From Glaciecola sp. (GTDB taxonomy: Bacteria; Pseudomonadota; Gammaproteobacteria; Enterobacterales; Alteromonadaceae), in NCBI GenBank assembly GCA_029246415.1, contig JAQWNF010000034.1, forward strand, positions 1 through 34,005: a DNA stretch of 34,005 nucleotides, in the 5' to 3' direction. Below are positions 17,313 through 26,380 of this stretch, piece by piece; the first letter of the stretch is position 1; each line of letters begins with the position of its first letter. The notes under the pieces are model-generated. The model was not told where the DNA came from, did not search any database, and saw only the letters and a list, made by a program, of their open reading frames with translations. A program made the position numbers and the translations under genes.

Positions 17313-17334
17313 AATGTATTAAATTTAATACATT
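17313..17334. promoter_or_regulatory. Perfect 22-bp palindrome, candidate operator of the divergent receptor/GH3 promoters
   Basis: The half-site AATGTATTAAA (17313-17323) is followed directly by its exact reverse complement. It stands alone in the AT-rich gap between the divergent receptor and glycosidase genes. A possible -10 for the receptor (TATTAT on the minus strand, 17301-17306) lies close by, so a bound protein would cover its -35 region. A TGTAT-n-ATACA dyad of this kind suits dimeric regulators (RpiR, GntR and LacI families among others). No regulator gene is in the window. Confidence 0.6.
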
Positions 17335-17407
17335 AATAAATAAATTAGCATATTGCGCGTGACGAAACTATAAGTTTTTTATGAGATTAGATACCTATTG
17401 GAAATAT

Positions 17408-19387
17408 ATGATTAATCAGATGGTTAAAAGGCTTGAGAAGTTATTTACTCACTCGTTCAGCGTAGTGTTGGTGTTATGCTTAAGCATTATTATTGTTGAA
17501 ATAAGTGGCAAGGTTTATGCTCTAACGGTAGATCACCCTGATACTCAAACTGACAAGGCCACGATGCTTGGGCAAAAATTGATGCTCGATTTACGTTATT
17601 TTTGTCGTGATGACACCCAGAGTAAACAATGCAGGCAACCGGTCACAGAGCTTCCTACAGAGTTAAGTCATGTACTGTCTCGACATGCCATTGGTGGAGT
17701 GATTTTATTTGCTGAAAATTTAGCAACGACAAAACAGATCAAAACACTCACTGCGCAAATTCGTGCGACAGCCATAGAGCCTGACTTACCCTTGTTTATT
17801 GCCATTGACCAAGAAGGGGGGCGGGTAGCGCGCTTGCCGACCGATTATTCGCCAGCATTTAGTGGCAATATGGCGTTAGGCGCAACGTACGCAGAGCATC
17901 AAACTCAACTCGCGAGCCAAGTTGCGAAGGTGATAGGCCAAGATTTATTGGCAATGGGTATTAATGTTAATTTTGCGCCTACGGTTGATGTAAATGCGAA
18001 TCCGCAAAACCCAGTCATTAATGTCCGTTCATTTGGTGAATCAGTTCCATTGGTGAGCGCATTTGGTACTGCATTTACTCAATCATTACAAGCCCAAGGA
18101 GTCTTGGCTGCCATTAAGCATTTCCCAGGACACGGTGATACGCATGTGGATAGTCATACTGGGCTACCACAAGTGAATCATGATAAAGCAACAATCATGG
18201 CACAAGATATTGCGCCTTTTGCACATATCATCGCTACAGCTCAACCTGCGTTTGTAATGACTGCGCATATTCAATTTCCAGCACTAGATGATTCCACTTT
18301 GTTCACAACAAAGGGGGAGCAACAAATACGGCCTGCCACCTTATCACGCCCTATCTTGACGGGTTTACTCCGTGAACAATTAAAATTTGATGGTCTGATT
18401 GTGACTGATGCACTGGATATGGCAGGAATTGCTCAATATTTTTCTCCACTTGATGCGGTACTTGAGACATTTAATGCAGGAGCCGATATAGCATTAATGC
18501 CATTTACCATTCGCAACCACCAAGATATTCGTGCATTTGATCAATTTATGCAGGTGTTGACCAGCACTGTCACAATTGCGCAGATTGAAAGTTCTTTTGC
18601 CCGTATTAAAAGAATTAAACAGCATTTAAGGGCAACTGATTTACCTTCAAACACTGACGAAAATTGGCCGCCTGTGCGTAAGCACCAACTCGCAGCTAAC
18701 TTAGCAAAGGCGAGTGTTACACAAGTATTTGGTACTTCCAAGGCGTTGTTGTCTAAAGAACAACTCAGTTCTGATTCACCACAGAATATATTGTTAGTCA
18801 TGCCCGATGAGTTACGCTGCGCAGGTCTCAATCAGGCCATTAAAGCTCAGCATATATCGATTAAACCGACTTCTGTTAAACCTCCTTATGTCGAGCGTCA
18901 AACTAGTGATATGCAATGTCTGAGCACCACAACGTTGGCACAAGATGATCCGCGGATTACCGCTCAAGCACTACAGCAATATGATGTAGTGATCGCCGGA
19001 GATATTTCTCCGCAGGTTAGCTTAGTCGAAATGGGAGGCATGGATGACTTATCTGCATTACGAGCCATAGGTAAGCGACGTAATTCATTGGCTGTGCAGC
19101 AACAATTACTCAAGGATATTTTAGGTAATGTTCGACCAGAAGCGCATACCGTTTTTGTTGCGTTAAGGACTCCCTATATTATTAATCAGTTTTCTGAATT
19201 GAGTGATGCAGCATTTGCAATTTATGACTATCGGGTAGATGAAACCACATTTCATAGTGATAGTTTTAATGCGTTGGCGTTGTATCTTTTTAATGATCTG
19301 AAAGCGCCAGGGGTTTTACCGGTTACGATCCCGCAGAGCCCTCTTGATGCTGATAACACGGAATTGCTTGGAGTGAGTTCACGCTAA
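17408..19387 (+). CDS. nagZ: Secreted GH3 exo-beta-N-acetylglucosaminidase, two-domain NagZ type
   Basis: The enzyme removes non-reducing GlcNAc from peptidoglycan fragments. From ATG 17408 it has 659 residues with a signal or anchor segment (about 16-38, 'VYA|LTV'). A GH3 barrel contains 'AIDQEGGRVARLP', the NagZ motif 'KHFPGHGDTHVDSHTGLP' with the acid-base dyad Asp248 and His250, and nucleophile Asp334 in 'IVTDALDMAGI'. A C-terminal alpha/beta domain (about 420-655) makes it closer in layout to B. subtilis NagZ than to the single-domain cytosolic enzyme of E. coli. ATG 17381 is open but has no Shine-Dalgarno; 17408 follows TGGA by five bases. It diverges from the receptor across the palindrome, and its end overlaps the convergent M14 gene by four bases. 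Confidence 0.9.
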   Translation: MINQMVKRLEKLFTHSFSVVLVLCLSIIIVEISGKVYALTVDHPDTQTDKATMLGQKLMLDLRYFCRDDTQSKQCRQPVTELPTELSHVLSRHAIGGVILFAENLATTKQIKTLTAQIRATAIEPDLPLFIAIDQEGGRVARLPTDYSPAFSGNMALGATYAEHQTQLASQVAKVIGQDLLAMGINVNFAPTVDVNANPQNPVINVRSFGESVPLVSAFGTAFTQSLQAQGVLAAIKHFPGHGDTHVDSHTGLPQVNHDKATIMAQDIAPFAHIIATAQPAFVMTAHIQFPALDDSTLFTTKGEQQIRPATLSRPILTGLLREQLKFDGLIVTDALDMAGIAQYFSPLDAVLETFNAGADIALMPFTIRNHQDIRAFDQFMQVLTSTVTIAQIESSFARIKRIKQHLRATDLPSNTDENWPPVRKHQLAANLAKASVTQVFGTSKALLSKEQLSSDSPQNILLVMPDELRCAGLNQAIKAQHISIKPTSVKPPYVERQTSDMQCLSTTTLAQDDPRITAQALQQYDVVIAGDISPQVSLVEMGGMDDLSALRAIGKRRNSLAVQQQLLKDILGNVRPEAHTVFVALRTPYIINQFSELSDAAFAIYDYRVDETTFHSDSFNALALYLFNDLKAPGVLPVTIPQSPLDADNTELLGVSSR

Positions 19388-20547
19388 TTGTCGAGTAGTT
19401 CATTAATCGTAATAAGTAATCCTGATGGAGATACAAATATGAGGTTTGCGGCACTATCTGGCTGTAGTTCTTGGTAATCACTAATTAACTGATAGCCACT
19501 CAGTGACAGTTCTTTGAAACCCTTAACGGTGTGACAATCTCCAAGGTGCTCAATATTGGTAGTGCCGTTTTTACCGAGATTAATAGTAATATCAATGGTA
19601 AAAGGATGATCGTTATGAGGGATCAGTAAGTCGGTTAATTTTAAGTCAACATACACGTCATCTTGGTGTTCTGGAATAGCACAATAATCTTCAGTCGTAT
19701 AATGTTCATATTTGTTATGGAGCAATGCGTCGAGCAAGGTAAAGTAAATCAATACATTCATCTTTCTCGCGACTTGGCGATACGGATCATTAATAAACGT
19801 CCCCGATTCAACTAATATTGTGCTCACCCCTTGTGCCACAATATTATCGCCAAATGAACGCGGTGAGAAAGTATCATCAAATCGAGCCACATGATTAGGG
19901 ATATATTCCCGTAATACTTTTTGTGCGGCGCAAATTAGCTGCATAGCTTGTTTTCGGATTGGCGTTATATGCTTGGTATGATCAGCTACCGGGGCTAATA
20001 ACGCAATCGTTGATGTATGTTGGCGCTCACTGATTCCATGATAAGCATTCTGGTCGTGTAGATTTAACGCTAAATCGGGATGCAAGGATGAGACTAAGTG
20101 TTGTAATACTCTACCTTCAGGGGATTGTTGTACCAGCGCATCGCGATTTATATCGATAAACTGTGCATTGACGCGGGTTTGTTTGGCTGCGCCGTCAGGA
20201 TTCAACATAGGCACAATATCAATTGTGACTTGTGATTGCCAATCGTTAAAATTACACTCTGTCTGACGACATAATAAATGGATGAAATCCATTAAGGCAG
20301 CCGTGGCAGTGCACTCATCGCCATGCATTTGGCTCCACATTAAGATTTTTAATGGGCCTGTACCCAAGCGTAAATGGACAATGGGACGTTGCTCAAAGGA
20401 GGTAAATGTTTGCACTAGCATGACTTCTGGGTAAGCCATTATTTGCTCAAGCACCGGCGCTAATATTTCAGGCGTGATATGAGCGACATTTAATTCAGAA
20501 AAATGCATGTCAGTATGTAATTGAGAGATGGTTGCATGATTGATCAT
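19384..20547 (-). CDS. M14-family zinc peptidase, candidate muropeptide amidase (MpaA-like role)
   Basis: A 387-residue protein with no signal peptide, so probably cytosolic. Zinc and catalytic residues of M14 carboxypeptidases are visible: 'SQMHGDECTA' (His75, Glu78), 'MLNPDGA' (114-120), 'DINRDA' (Arg135 region), 'LNLHDQ' (His164) and 'TILVESGTF' (Glu247). Residues about 295-387 form a small beta-rich C-terminal extension. Its place as last gene of the SSS-DUF885-murQ-namZ operon (20 bases after namZ) suggests cleavage of stem peptides such as gamma-D-Glu-diaminopimelate, as MpaA does; this is inference. It could also be a general carboxypeptidase or an aspartoacylase-like deacylase. Confidence 0.8.
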   Translation of the reverse strand: MINHATISQLHTDMHFSELNVAHITPEILAPVLEQIMAYPEVMLVQTFTSFEQRPIVHLRLGTGPLKILMWSQMHGDECTATAALMDFIHLLCRQTECNFNDWQSQVTIDIVPMLNPDGAAKQTRVNAQFIDINRDALVQQSPEGRVLQHLVSSLHPDLALNLHDQNAYHGISERQHTSTIALLAPVADHTKHITPIRKQAMQLICAAQKVLREYIPNHVARFDDTFSPRSFGDNIVAQGVSTILVESGTFINDPYRQVARKMNVLIYFTLLDALLHNKYEHYTTEDYCAIPEHQDDVYVDLKLTDLLIPHNDHPFTIDITINLGKNGTTNIEHLGDCHTVKGFKELSLSGYQLISDYQELQPDSAANLIFVSPSGLLITINELLDN

Positions 20548-20567
20548 AAGTGTCTCTAACGCATAGC

Positions 20568-21872
20568 TTATTTAGCTGGATATAATAAATAGGGTAGTCG
20601 TAATTTTTGATACTGCGCAAGCGGTTGTTGCCACTTTTCAACTATTTCAAATGCTGTCTTGCCCGCCTCTAAATCATGTCTTAACGTCGTCGTACCGGCT
20701 AATTTATCAAAAAAATCAGGAGAGGTGATTAGCTCTACTTGTTGCTGACGCCCTAAATCAAACATGGCCACTAGCAGTGAAATATCAAAACCAGCTAGAT
20801 CCGGTTGGTATTGCTCAATCAATACGGCTTGTAATGGTGTGTTTTCCCATTTTGGGTAAGGCGCTGATGCAGGCATACTGATTGGAGTAACTTCTACTGG
20901 CGAATTGGAAAGCGTTAACTGTGGATGGCCGATCATCTGAAACGGATAATCTGTGCCTCGACCCACACTGATATGCGTCGGCTCAAACAGACATAATGAG
21001 GCGTACCATTGCACGGCTTGTGCATTGGGTAAATTGGGACTCGGCGCAATGGGTAGCGGGTAGGACATCGATTTGTGATAGCCTTGTACGGGGATAACAC
21101 GAAGATTTAATTGATCTGCAAATTCAATCCATTGCTCTGCCTGGATCATCGTTGCCAATTCACCGACGGTGAGACCATGGACAAGGGGGATTGGATGCAT
21201 GCCAACAAACGATTGCAACGACATCTCTAATACTGGGCCTGCAATATATTGACCGTTTGGATTGGGGCGGTCGAGCACAATAAACGGAATGTGGTATTGT
21301 GCAGCAGCTTGCATGGCATAATGCATGGTCGAAATATAAGTATAAAATCTCACCCCAACATCTTGTATGTCAAAAATTAATACATCGACATCAGCGAGCA
21401 TTTGCTCGGTAGGCGCTTTGTTTTTTCCATATAATGAAATGATCGGTAGTCCTGTTCGACTATCGATATTATCTTCGATCGTTTCACCTGCACCTCGATC
21501 GCCTCTAAAGCCATGTTCAGGTGCAAATACTTTTATTACGTTAATGTCATTCGCGATTAATGCGTCAACTAAGTGCGTCGCTTTTGCTGTATTAGGGAAG
21601 AGTACGGATGTTTGGTTTACGATGACCCCAACTCGCTTGTTTTTCAGATATGGGTAGTAACGGGATGATTGTTCGCCGCCTAAACGTAGTGCTTTTTTTG
21701 CGATAGGATTGAGAGTGCTATTTGTAATGTTGTTTTTATTGGTATTTTGATTGGCATTGGTATTAGCAATTAGTGAGCACCCACTAATTATTGATAGAGC
21801 AAACATCATCAGCAGCAATTTGCCACCGATATTCTTGGCATTGTTAAAAACGATAGAAACAAATTTACGCAT
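20568..21872 (-). CDS. namZ: NamZ-type exo-beta-N-acetylmuramidase (DUF1343, GH171), lipoprotein
   Basis: The protein is 434 residues from ATG 21872 and begins with a signal ending in the lipobox 'SIISGC' (Cys32). DUF1343 signatures follow: 'KRVGVIVNQTSVLFPNTAKA', 'VFAPEHGFRGDRGAGE' (Glu119, His120), 'LPIISLYGKNKAPT', 'DVLIFDIQDVGVRFYTYIST', 'VLDRPNPNG' and 'SVGRGTDYPFQMIGHP'. NamZ of B. subtilis removes MurNAc from non-reducing ends of peptide-free glycan chains, complementing NagZ. The start overlaps the end of murQ by eight bases (ATG within AAATGCGTAA), indicating translational coupling. A longer open frame to 21968 runs inside murQ and is not used. The lipoprotein signal places activity in the periplasm or at the outer membrane. 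Confidence 0.92.
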   Translation of the reverse strand: MRKFVSIVFNNAKNIGGKLLLMMFALSIISGCSLIANTNANQNTNKNNITNSTLNPIAKKALRLGGEQSSRYYPYLKNKRVGVIVNQTSVLFPNTAKATHLVDALIANDINVIKVFAPEHGFRGDRGAGETIEDNIDSRTGLPIISLYGKNKAPTEQMLADVDVLIFDIQDVGVRFYTYISTMHYAMQAAAQYHIPFIVLDRPNPNGQYIAGPVLEMSLQSFVGMHPIPLVHGLTVGELATMIQAEQWIEFADQLNLRVIPVQGYHKSMSYPLPIAPSPNLPNAQAVQWYASLCLFEPTHISVGRGTDYPFQMIGHPQLTLSNSPVEVTPISMPASAPYPKWENTPLQAVLIEQYQPDLAGFDISLLVAMFDLGRQQQVELITSPDFFDKLAGTTTLRHDLEAGKTAFEIVEKWQQPLAQYQKLRLPYLLYPAK

Positions 21873-22800
21873 TTGGACTGGCACTAACAGCGGATTGCAG
21901 TGCGTGACGCAAAAATCCATCATGTTGGACCAATAAAGCTGACGCATCATTTGGTTCAATATCAGCAAGAATACATAGAATTGCAGGCTTAGGTTGATAG
22001 TTGGTACTAATTAATGTGGTAAGTGCTTGCTCCTCATCACAGCCGGTGGCTTCAACCACAATACGTTGGGCTCTGGCTTTGAGCTTAGCGTTACTGGCGT
22101 TGACATCGACCATAAGGTTGGTAAATGTTTTACCTAGTTTAATCATACTCGCTGTGCTGAGCATATTTAGAATCAGTTTTTGCGCGGTTCCTGCTTTCAT
22201 GCGTGTCGAGCCAGTTAATATTTCTGGGCCGACAGCGGCACATATATTAACTGCGGCTAGTGTATTAATGCTGCCATTTGGATTACAGCTAACGCTGATA
22301 GTCGAGGCACCCAATTGCGCAGCATAAGACAACCCGCCAATGACATAAGGTGTTCGACCTGAGGCAGCAATACCTACTAACACGTCATTAGCGTTAAATG
22401 ATATGGCTGCCAGATCAATGGCAGCAGCATGAATATCATCCTCGGCACCTTCGACAGCGTGTGTAAGTGCTTGCGCACCGCCAGCAATGATACCTTGGAC
22501 TAAATCATCATCAACGCTAAATGTGGGACGACATTCGACCGCATCTAAAATGCCTAAGCGGCCTGAAGTACCCGCACCTAGATAGATTAATCGACCACCT
22601 TGATGAAGTTGTGTCACGATAACATCAACCGCCGCGCTGATCTCAGGTAATGCTTGAGCAACGGCAATAGGGACAGTTTGGTCAGCAGAGTTAATGATGT
22701 GTAATATTGCATCCGTTGTTTGCACGTCGATATCCATTGAGTCAGGATGTCGACTCTCAGATAAAATACGCTGTAGATCTTGGATTTTCACAATGCTCAT
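21865..22800 (-). CDS. murQ: N-acetylmuramic acid 6-phosphate etherase
   Basis: MurQ cleaves the lactyl ether of MurNAc-6-phosphate to give GlcNAc-6-phosphate and D-lactate in the cytosol. The 311-residue frame from ATG 22800 shows the SIS-domain motif 'RLIYLGAGTSGRLGILDA', 'VECRPTF' (Glu89), 'AGGAQALTHAVEGAEDD' (Glu120), with the 31-residue spacing of the two catalytic glutamates of E. coli MurQ, and 'NPNGSI' and 'GSTRMKAGTAQKLILNMLST'. The open frame extends to 22857, but homology and an AGGA nine bases before 22800 favour the shorter start. It follows the DUF885 gene by 37 bases and overlaps namZ. The needed kinase or PTS that makes MurNAc-6-phosphate is not in the window. Confidence 0.96.
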   Translation of the reverse strand: MSIVKIQDLQRILSESRHPDSMDIDVQTTDAILHIINSADQTVPIAVAQALPEISAAVDVIVTQLHQGGRLIYLGAGTSGRLGILDAVECRPTFSVDDDLVQGIIAGGAQALTHAVEGAEDDIHAAAIDLAAISFNANDVLVGIAASGRTPYVIGGLSYAAQLGASTISVSCNPNGSINTLAAVNICAAVGPEILTGSTRMKAGTAQKLILNMLSTASMIKLGKTFTNLMVDVNASNAKLKARAQRIVVEATGCDEEQALTTLISTNYQPKPAILCILADIEPNDASALLVQHDGFLRHALQSAVSASPNA

Positions 22801-22837
22801 TAATGCTGTCCTGTGTTTACTTGCCGTTAGTACGTGA

Positions 22838-24724
22838 TTACTTAGTTTGTTGCGCAACTATCCATACATTAACCTGACGCTCAAGTATCGTCATAGGTAA
22901 CGCACCACCACCTAAAATGGTGTCATGGAAAGCTCTAATATCGAATTTATCGCCTAGCTTCTCTTCGGCCATAGCACGTAACGATTGAATTTTTAACATC
23001 CCAATCTTGTAGCCTGTCGCTTGACCTGGCATCACTAAATAACGACGCACTTCTGATTGTGCTTGCTCAGAGGTGATCGCTGAATTTTCTTTAAAATAAG
23101 CAATGGCTTGGGCTTCACTCCACCCTTTTGAATGTAAACCGGTATCGACGACGAGTCGGATTGCACGCCACATTTCTGAACCTAAACGGCCAAACTCAGA
23201 CAATGGATCTTGATAAGTGCCAGGCATCTGTTTGGCTAACCATTCTGAGTACAACGCCCAACCTTCGCCATAGGCATTGAGATAAGATTGTTGACGGAAA
23301 GTTGGGATCCCTTGCAGTTCTAACGAAATCGCGATTTGCATATGATGACCTGGTAAGCCTTCGTGGTAAGCGATCACTTCAAGTTCGCGTTTTGGCATAG
23401 CTGTCATATCAGATAAATGCGCATAGTACACGCCAGGTCTTGAGCCATCCGGTGTGCTTGGCGAATAATGTTGAGCAGCGCCATCTTGTTCACGAAAGGC
23501 TTCTACGCGTTTTACGACCATATCGGCTTTAGGCAAGATCCCAAAGTACTCTGGTAACACAGCTTTGATTTTATTAATCGCAGCCGTGGCATCATCTAGA
23601 TAACCTTGGCGGCCCGCATCAGTGTTGGGGTAATACAGGCGTACGTCATCTTTGTTATCACGTAAAAACACGAAAAATTCTTGTAAAGAGCCCTCATAAC
23701 CAAATTCTGCTTTAACTGCTTCCATTTCATTTTTTAAGCGAGCAACTTCACTCAAGCCAATATTGTGGATTTCATCAGCTGTTAATGTTGTGGTGGTTTG
23801 ATTGGATAAACGTTGATTATAGTATGCCTCGCCATCAGGCAATGCACTGACTCCTTGAGCTTGTGCGGTAGCATTGACTTGGTCGGCTTTTTGCCATTGA
23901 ATTAAGCGCTCATAGGCGGGCTTTAATTCCGTTACCAATGCCGTATTGATTTCTGCTAAAAGCGCATCAGCTTCTGCTGGCTCTAATAACTCAGCTTCTA
24001 CTAGACTGTTAACTTTAGTTTTAGCATCACTCCAAATAGCACTGTCAGCTGCATCGGTAAACGGCGCGCCAGTAATGATTTTTTGTGACTCACTAATCAC
24101 AGCATCAAATGCAAAATAAGGAGGGCGTACACCTCTGACTGCAATGGCTTTAGATGATGCAATCAGTTGATCCAAACCACGGGCACTACCGCTGATCCGT
24201 TGTAAATAAAATTCCATATCTTCTACGGTTGCTACGGAATGTAAGGCGATTAACAATTGTGGGAAGAAACTATGTATTGCTGTCATTTGATCAAATACAT
24301 AACTATTTTCACGATATGCATATTCTGCGACGGCTTGCTCAGTTTGATACACCCAAAAATCATAAGAAATTTTCGCCGTATCGCTGAGTTTGTTGTAATC
24401 AAATTGTGCTTTTAATTCTGCTAAGTTAGCTTGTTTTATCGCGATGCTTTTAGCATAAGCCTCTGGTGAAAAGTCATCAATCTCACCTTTGCGCTCACTG
24501 CGTCCTAAATAGGTTAGATTAATTGGGCTTTCTAATACTTCTGCTTCATATTTAGTGTCAAACCACTGGTTTAATCGAGCTGACTCGTCCATTGCTACTT
24601 TTTGTGCTGTCGTTTGTGTCGTTGTTTCTTTAGATGATGCTTGAGATGACGCTGGCTTATCAGGAGCTTGAGTACAGGCAGACAGTGCAAGTGTAATCGC
24701 TAGAGCTATGTGTGAAAGACGCAT
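22838..24724 (-). CDS. DUF885 lipoprotein, putative zinc metallopeptidase
   Basis: The protein is 628 residues from ATG 24724 (AAGGA upstream) and starts with a lipoprotein signal 'LALSACTQ' (Cys17). A Lys/Ala/Thr linker and a long helical domain follow. The C-terminal part has the DUF885 signature 'AYHEGLPGHHMQ' (His454, Glu455, His460) and 'AYGEGWALYSEWLA' (Glu487), which resemble the zinc-binding and catalytic residues of HExxH-type peptidases. DUF885 members have little biochemical characterisation. Its position between the SSS symporter and murQ suggests hydrolysis of stem or cross-bridge peptides in the periplasm; that role is inferred. Confidence 0.8.
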   Translation of the reverse strand: MRLSHIALAITLALSACTQAPDKPASSQASSKETTTQTTAQKVAMDESARLNQWFDTKYEAEVLESPINLTYLGRSERKGEIDDFSPEAYAKSIAIKQANLAELKAQFDYNKLSDTAKISYDFWVYQTEQAVAEYAYRENSYVFDQMTAIHSFFPQLLIALHSVATVEDMEFYLQRISGSARGLDQLIASSKAIAVRGVRPPYFAFDAVISESQKIITGAPFTDAADSAIWSDAKTKVNSLVEAELLEPAEADALLAEINTALVTELKPAYERLIQWQKADQVNATAQAQGVSALPDGEAYYNQRLSNQTTTTLTADEIHNIGLSEVARLKNEMEAVKAEFGYEGSLQEFFVFLRDNKDDVRLYYPNTDAGRQGYLDDATAAINKIKAVLPEYFGILPKADMVVKRVEAFREQDGAAQHYSPSTPDGSRPGVYYAHLSDMTAMPKRELEVIAYHEGLPGHHMQIAISLELQGIPTFRQQSYLNAYGEGWALYSEWLAKQMPGTYQDPLSEFGRLGSEMWRAIRLVVDTGLHSKGWSEAQAIAYFKENSAITSEQAQSEVRRYLVMPGQATGYKIGMLKIQSLRAMAEEKLGDKFDIRAFHDTILGGGALPMTILERQVNVWIVAQQTK

Positions 24725-24758
24725 GTAGAATCCTTTTAATTTTATTATATTATTTTTT

Positions 24759-26291
24759 TTAATGAGTAGGGTTATTTTTAGGCCACGCAGCAACGAGGCA
24801 GGCTGCTAACGTACCAATGCACAACTGCCAAGTAAAGCCAATATTTACGCCAAAGACATACGGTTGCATTAACACAGGTACGATAAACCCTATAGTTAAG
24901 GCTAAGCTCATACTCGTAGCATTGCCTCTGTTAGTAAATAATGTCACAAAAAATACACCTAACAGACCGCTATATGAAAAAACCATAACCGATAAAGCGA
25001 AGGATAACAAAGGCATATCTGAGTATTGTTGTAAATAAAAGCACAGAGCAGCCATCAGTCCTAATGCAACACCTACTGTAATCATCGCTAACCTGCTCAA
25101 TATCAGCCAGCGAGAATCCGACAATTTTCGGTGCTGTAATCGTGGTTTCAATAAATCATCAATAATTACTGATGCCATCGCATTTAATCCAGAATTTAAA
25201 GTGGATAAAGCGGCAGCGATAATGCCGATGGTGACCCAAGCTTTAATACCGGCAGGTAATGTGGATAGCACATAGTGCATAAAGACAGTAACGGTTTGGC
25301 CGGCAAATTCTGGCGTCACACCCGACGATCCAGAATGCATTAAATCGGGCCGTTGATAGTAAACATACAATAATAACCCGATCACTAAAAACAACAACAT
25401 GACAGGGATCAATAAAACAATCGACAGCAACATCGCGCGTGCGCTCTGTGTCGCAGATTCACAGGTTAACGCACGTTGCGTCAGATCTTGGTCTAAACCA
25501 AATGCAGCAATATTTAATAAGACAAATCCAGTAAATATCGATGCCATAGTAAATACACCCGCGGCGCTAAAATCCCAACGCCAATCAAACAGGGTTAGCT
25601 TAGAGACCTCAGAAGAAGTGGACATAGGTTCGTTTAACGCACTATAAATAGTCGATAAATCGGCTGGGATACTATTAATGAGTACCACCACGACAGCGAT
25701 TGCAGCAGAAATATACACAGCACATTGGATTGCATCTGAATAAATAACACTGCGAATTCCGCCGACTATGCTGTAAGCAATACCAATCACAACGAGCACT
25801 GTAATGGCGCTCATCACACTGCTGGGCGCGATATTCCCAAATAAGATCATCGCAACGGCAATGGCAGCAATATACAATCGTGCACCACTAGCAAATAAAC
25901 GACCAAATAAATAGACCATACCAGCACGCTGTTTTAATGCTTCCCCAAAACGTTGCTGCAGCAATTGATAGACGGTCGATACTTGTCGTTCGTAAAATAA
26001 AGGAATGAGCCAGCGAGCGACGATCACGGCCGCTATGAATGCACCAATGTTAGTGGTAAGGTAAGTTAAATTACCACGAAATCCTTGATCTGGACCACCT
26101 AAAAATGTCGCAGCAGATTGAGAAGTTGCAAGAATAGAAATCGCCACTAACCACATTGGCATTTGTTTTTGTGCCAAGAAAAAGTCTTGAGAAGACACCG
26201 CTGCACGATTGATCCACCAGCCACTGATTAATAGTAACAGTCCATACAGTCCAAAGACTAAAATATCTAATGAGGAATATTGAGCTAGCAT
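24759..26291 (-). CDS. SSS-family sodium:solute symporter, candidate MurNAc or muropeptide transporter
   Basis: A 510-residue inner-membrane protein with about 13 helices. 'DFFLAQKQMPMWLVAISILATSQSAATFLGGP', 'YSIVGGIRSVIYSDAIQCAVYI', 'AFGLDQDLTQRALTCESATQSARAML' and 'IIAAALSTLNSGLNAMASVIIDD' are core motifs of the sodium:solute symporter family, whose closest relatives include sialic acid, sugar and amino acid carriers. It is first in the operon SSS-DUF885-murQ-namZ-M14, with its promoter in the 89-base gap shared with alr. Since NagZ and NamZ are exported, this is the best candidate for bringing MurNAc, GlcNAc or small muropeptides into the cytosol. Substrate assignment is inference. Confidence 0.85.
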   Translation of the reverse strand: MLAQYSSLDILVFGLYGLLLLISGWWINRAAVSSQDFFLAQKQMPMWLVAISILATSQSAATFLGGPDQGFRGNLTYLTTNIGAFIAAVIVARWLIPLFYERQVSTVYQLLQQRFGEALKQRAGMVYLFGRLFASGARLYIAAIAVAMILFGNIAPSSVMSAITVLVVIGIAYSIVGGIRSVIYSDAIQCAVYISAAIAVVVVLINSIPADLSTIYSALNEPMSTSSEVSKLTLFDWRWDFSAAGVFTMASIFTGFVLLNIAAFGLDQDLTQRALTCESATQSARAMLLSIVLLIPVMLLFLVIGLLLYVYYQRPDLMHSGSSGVTPEFAGQTVTVFMHYVLSTLPAGIKAWVTIGIIAAALSTLNSGLNAMASVIIDDLLKPRLQHRKLSDSRWLILSRLAMITVGVALGLMAALCFYLQQYSDMPLLSFALSVMVFSYSGLLGVFFVTLFTNRGNATSMSLALTIGFIVPVLMQPYVFGVNIGFTWQLCIGTLAACLVAAWPKNNPTH

Positions 26292-26380
26292 CTTGTCTTA
26301 TTTTTATATAAATTAATAAATAACAGGATAACGTAAGTTATGCCATCATGGAAACGTCTTCAATCACTTAAGGATATGTT

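Noticed and set aside
21873-21968. N-terminal extension of namZ
   Set aside because: It overlaps the murQ coding end, and the lipoprotein signal starts properly at 21872.
26328-26341. ATAAC-GTAA-GTTAT dyad between the SSS operon and alr
   Set aside because: Five-base arms are likely by chance in AT-rich DNA and it does not resemble the 22-bp palindrome.
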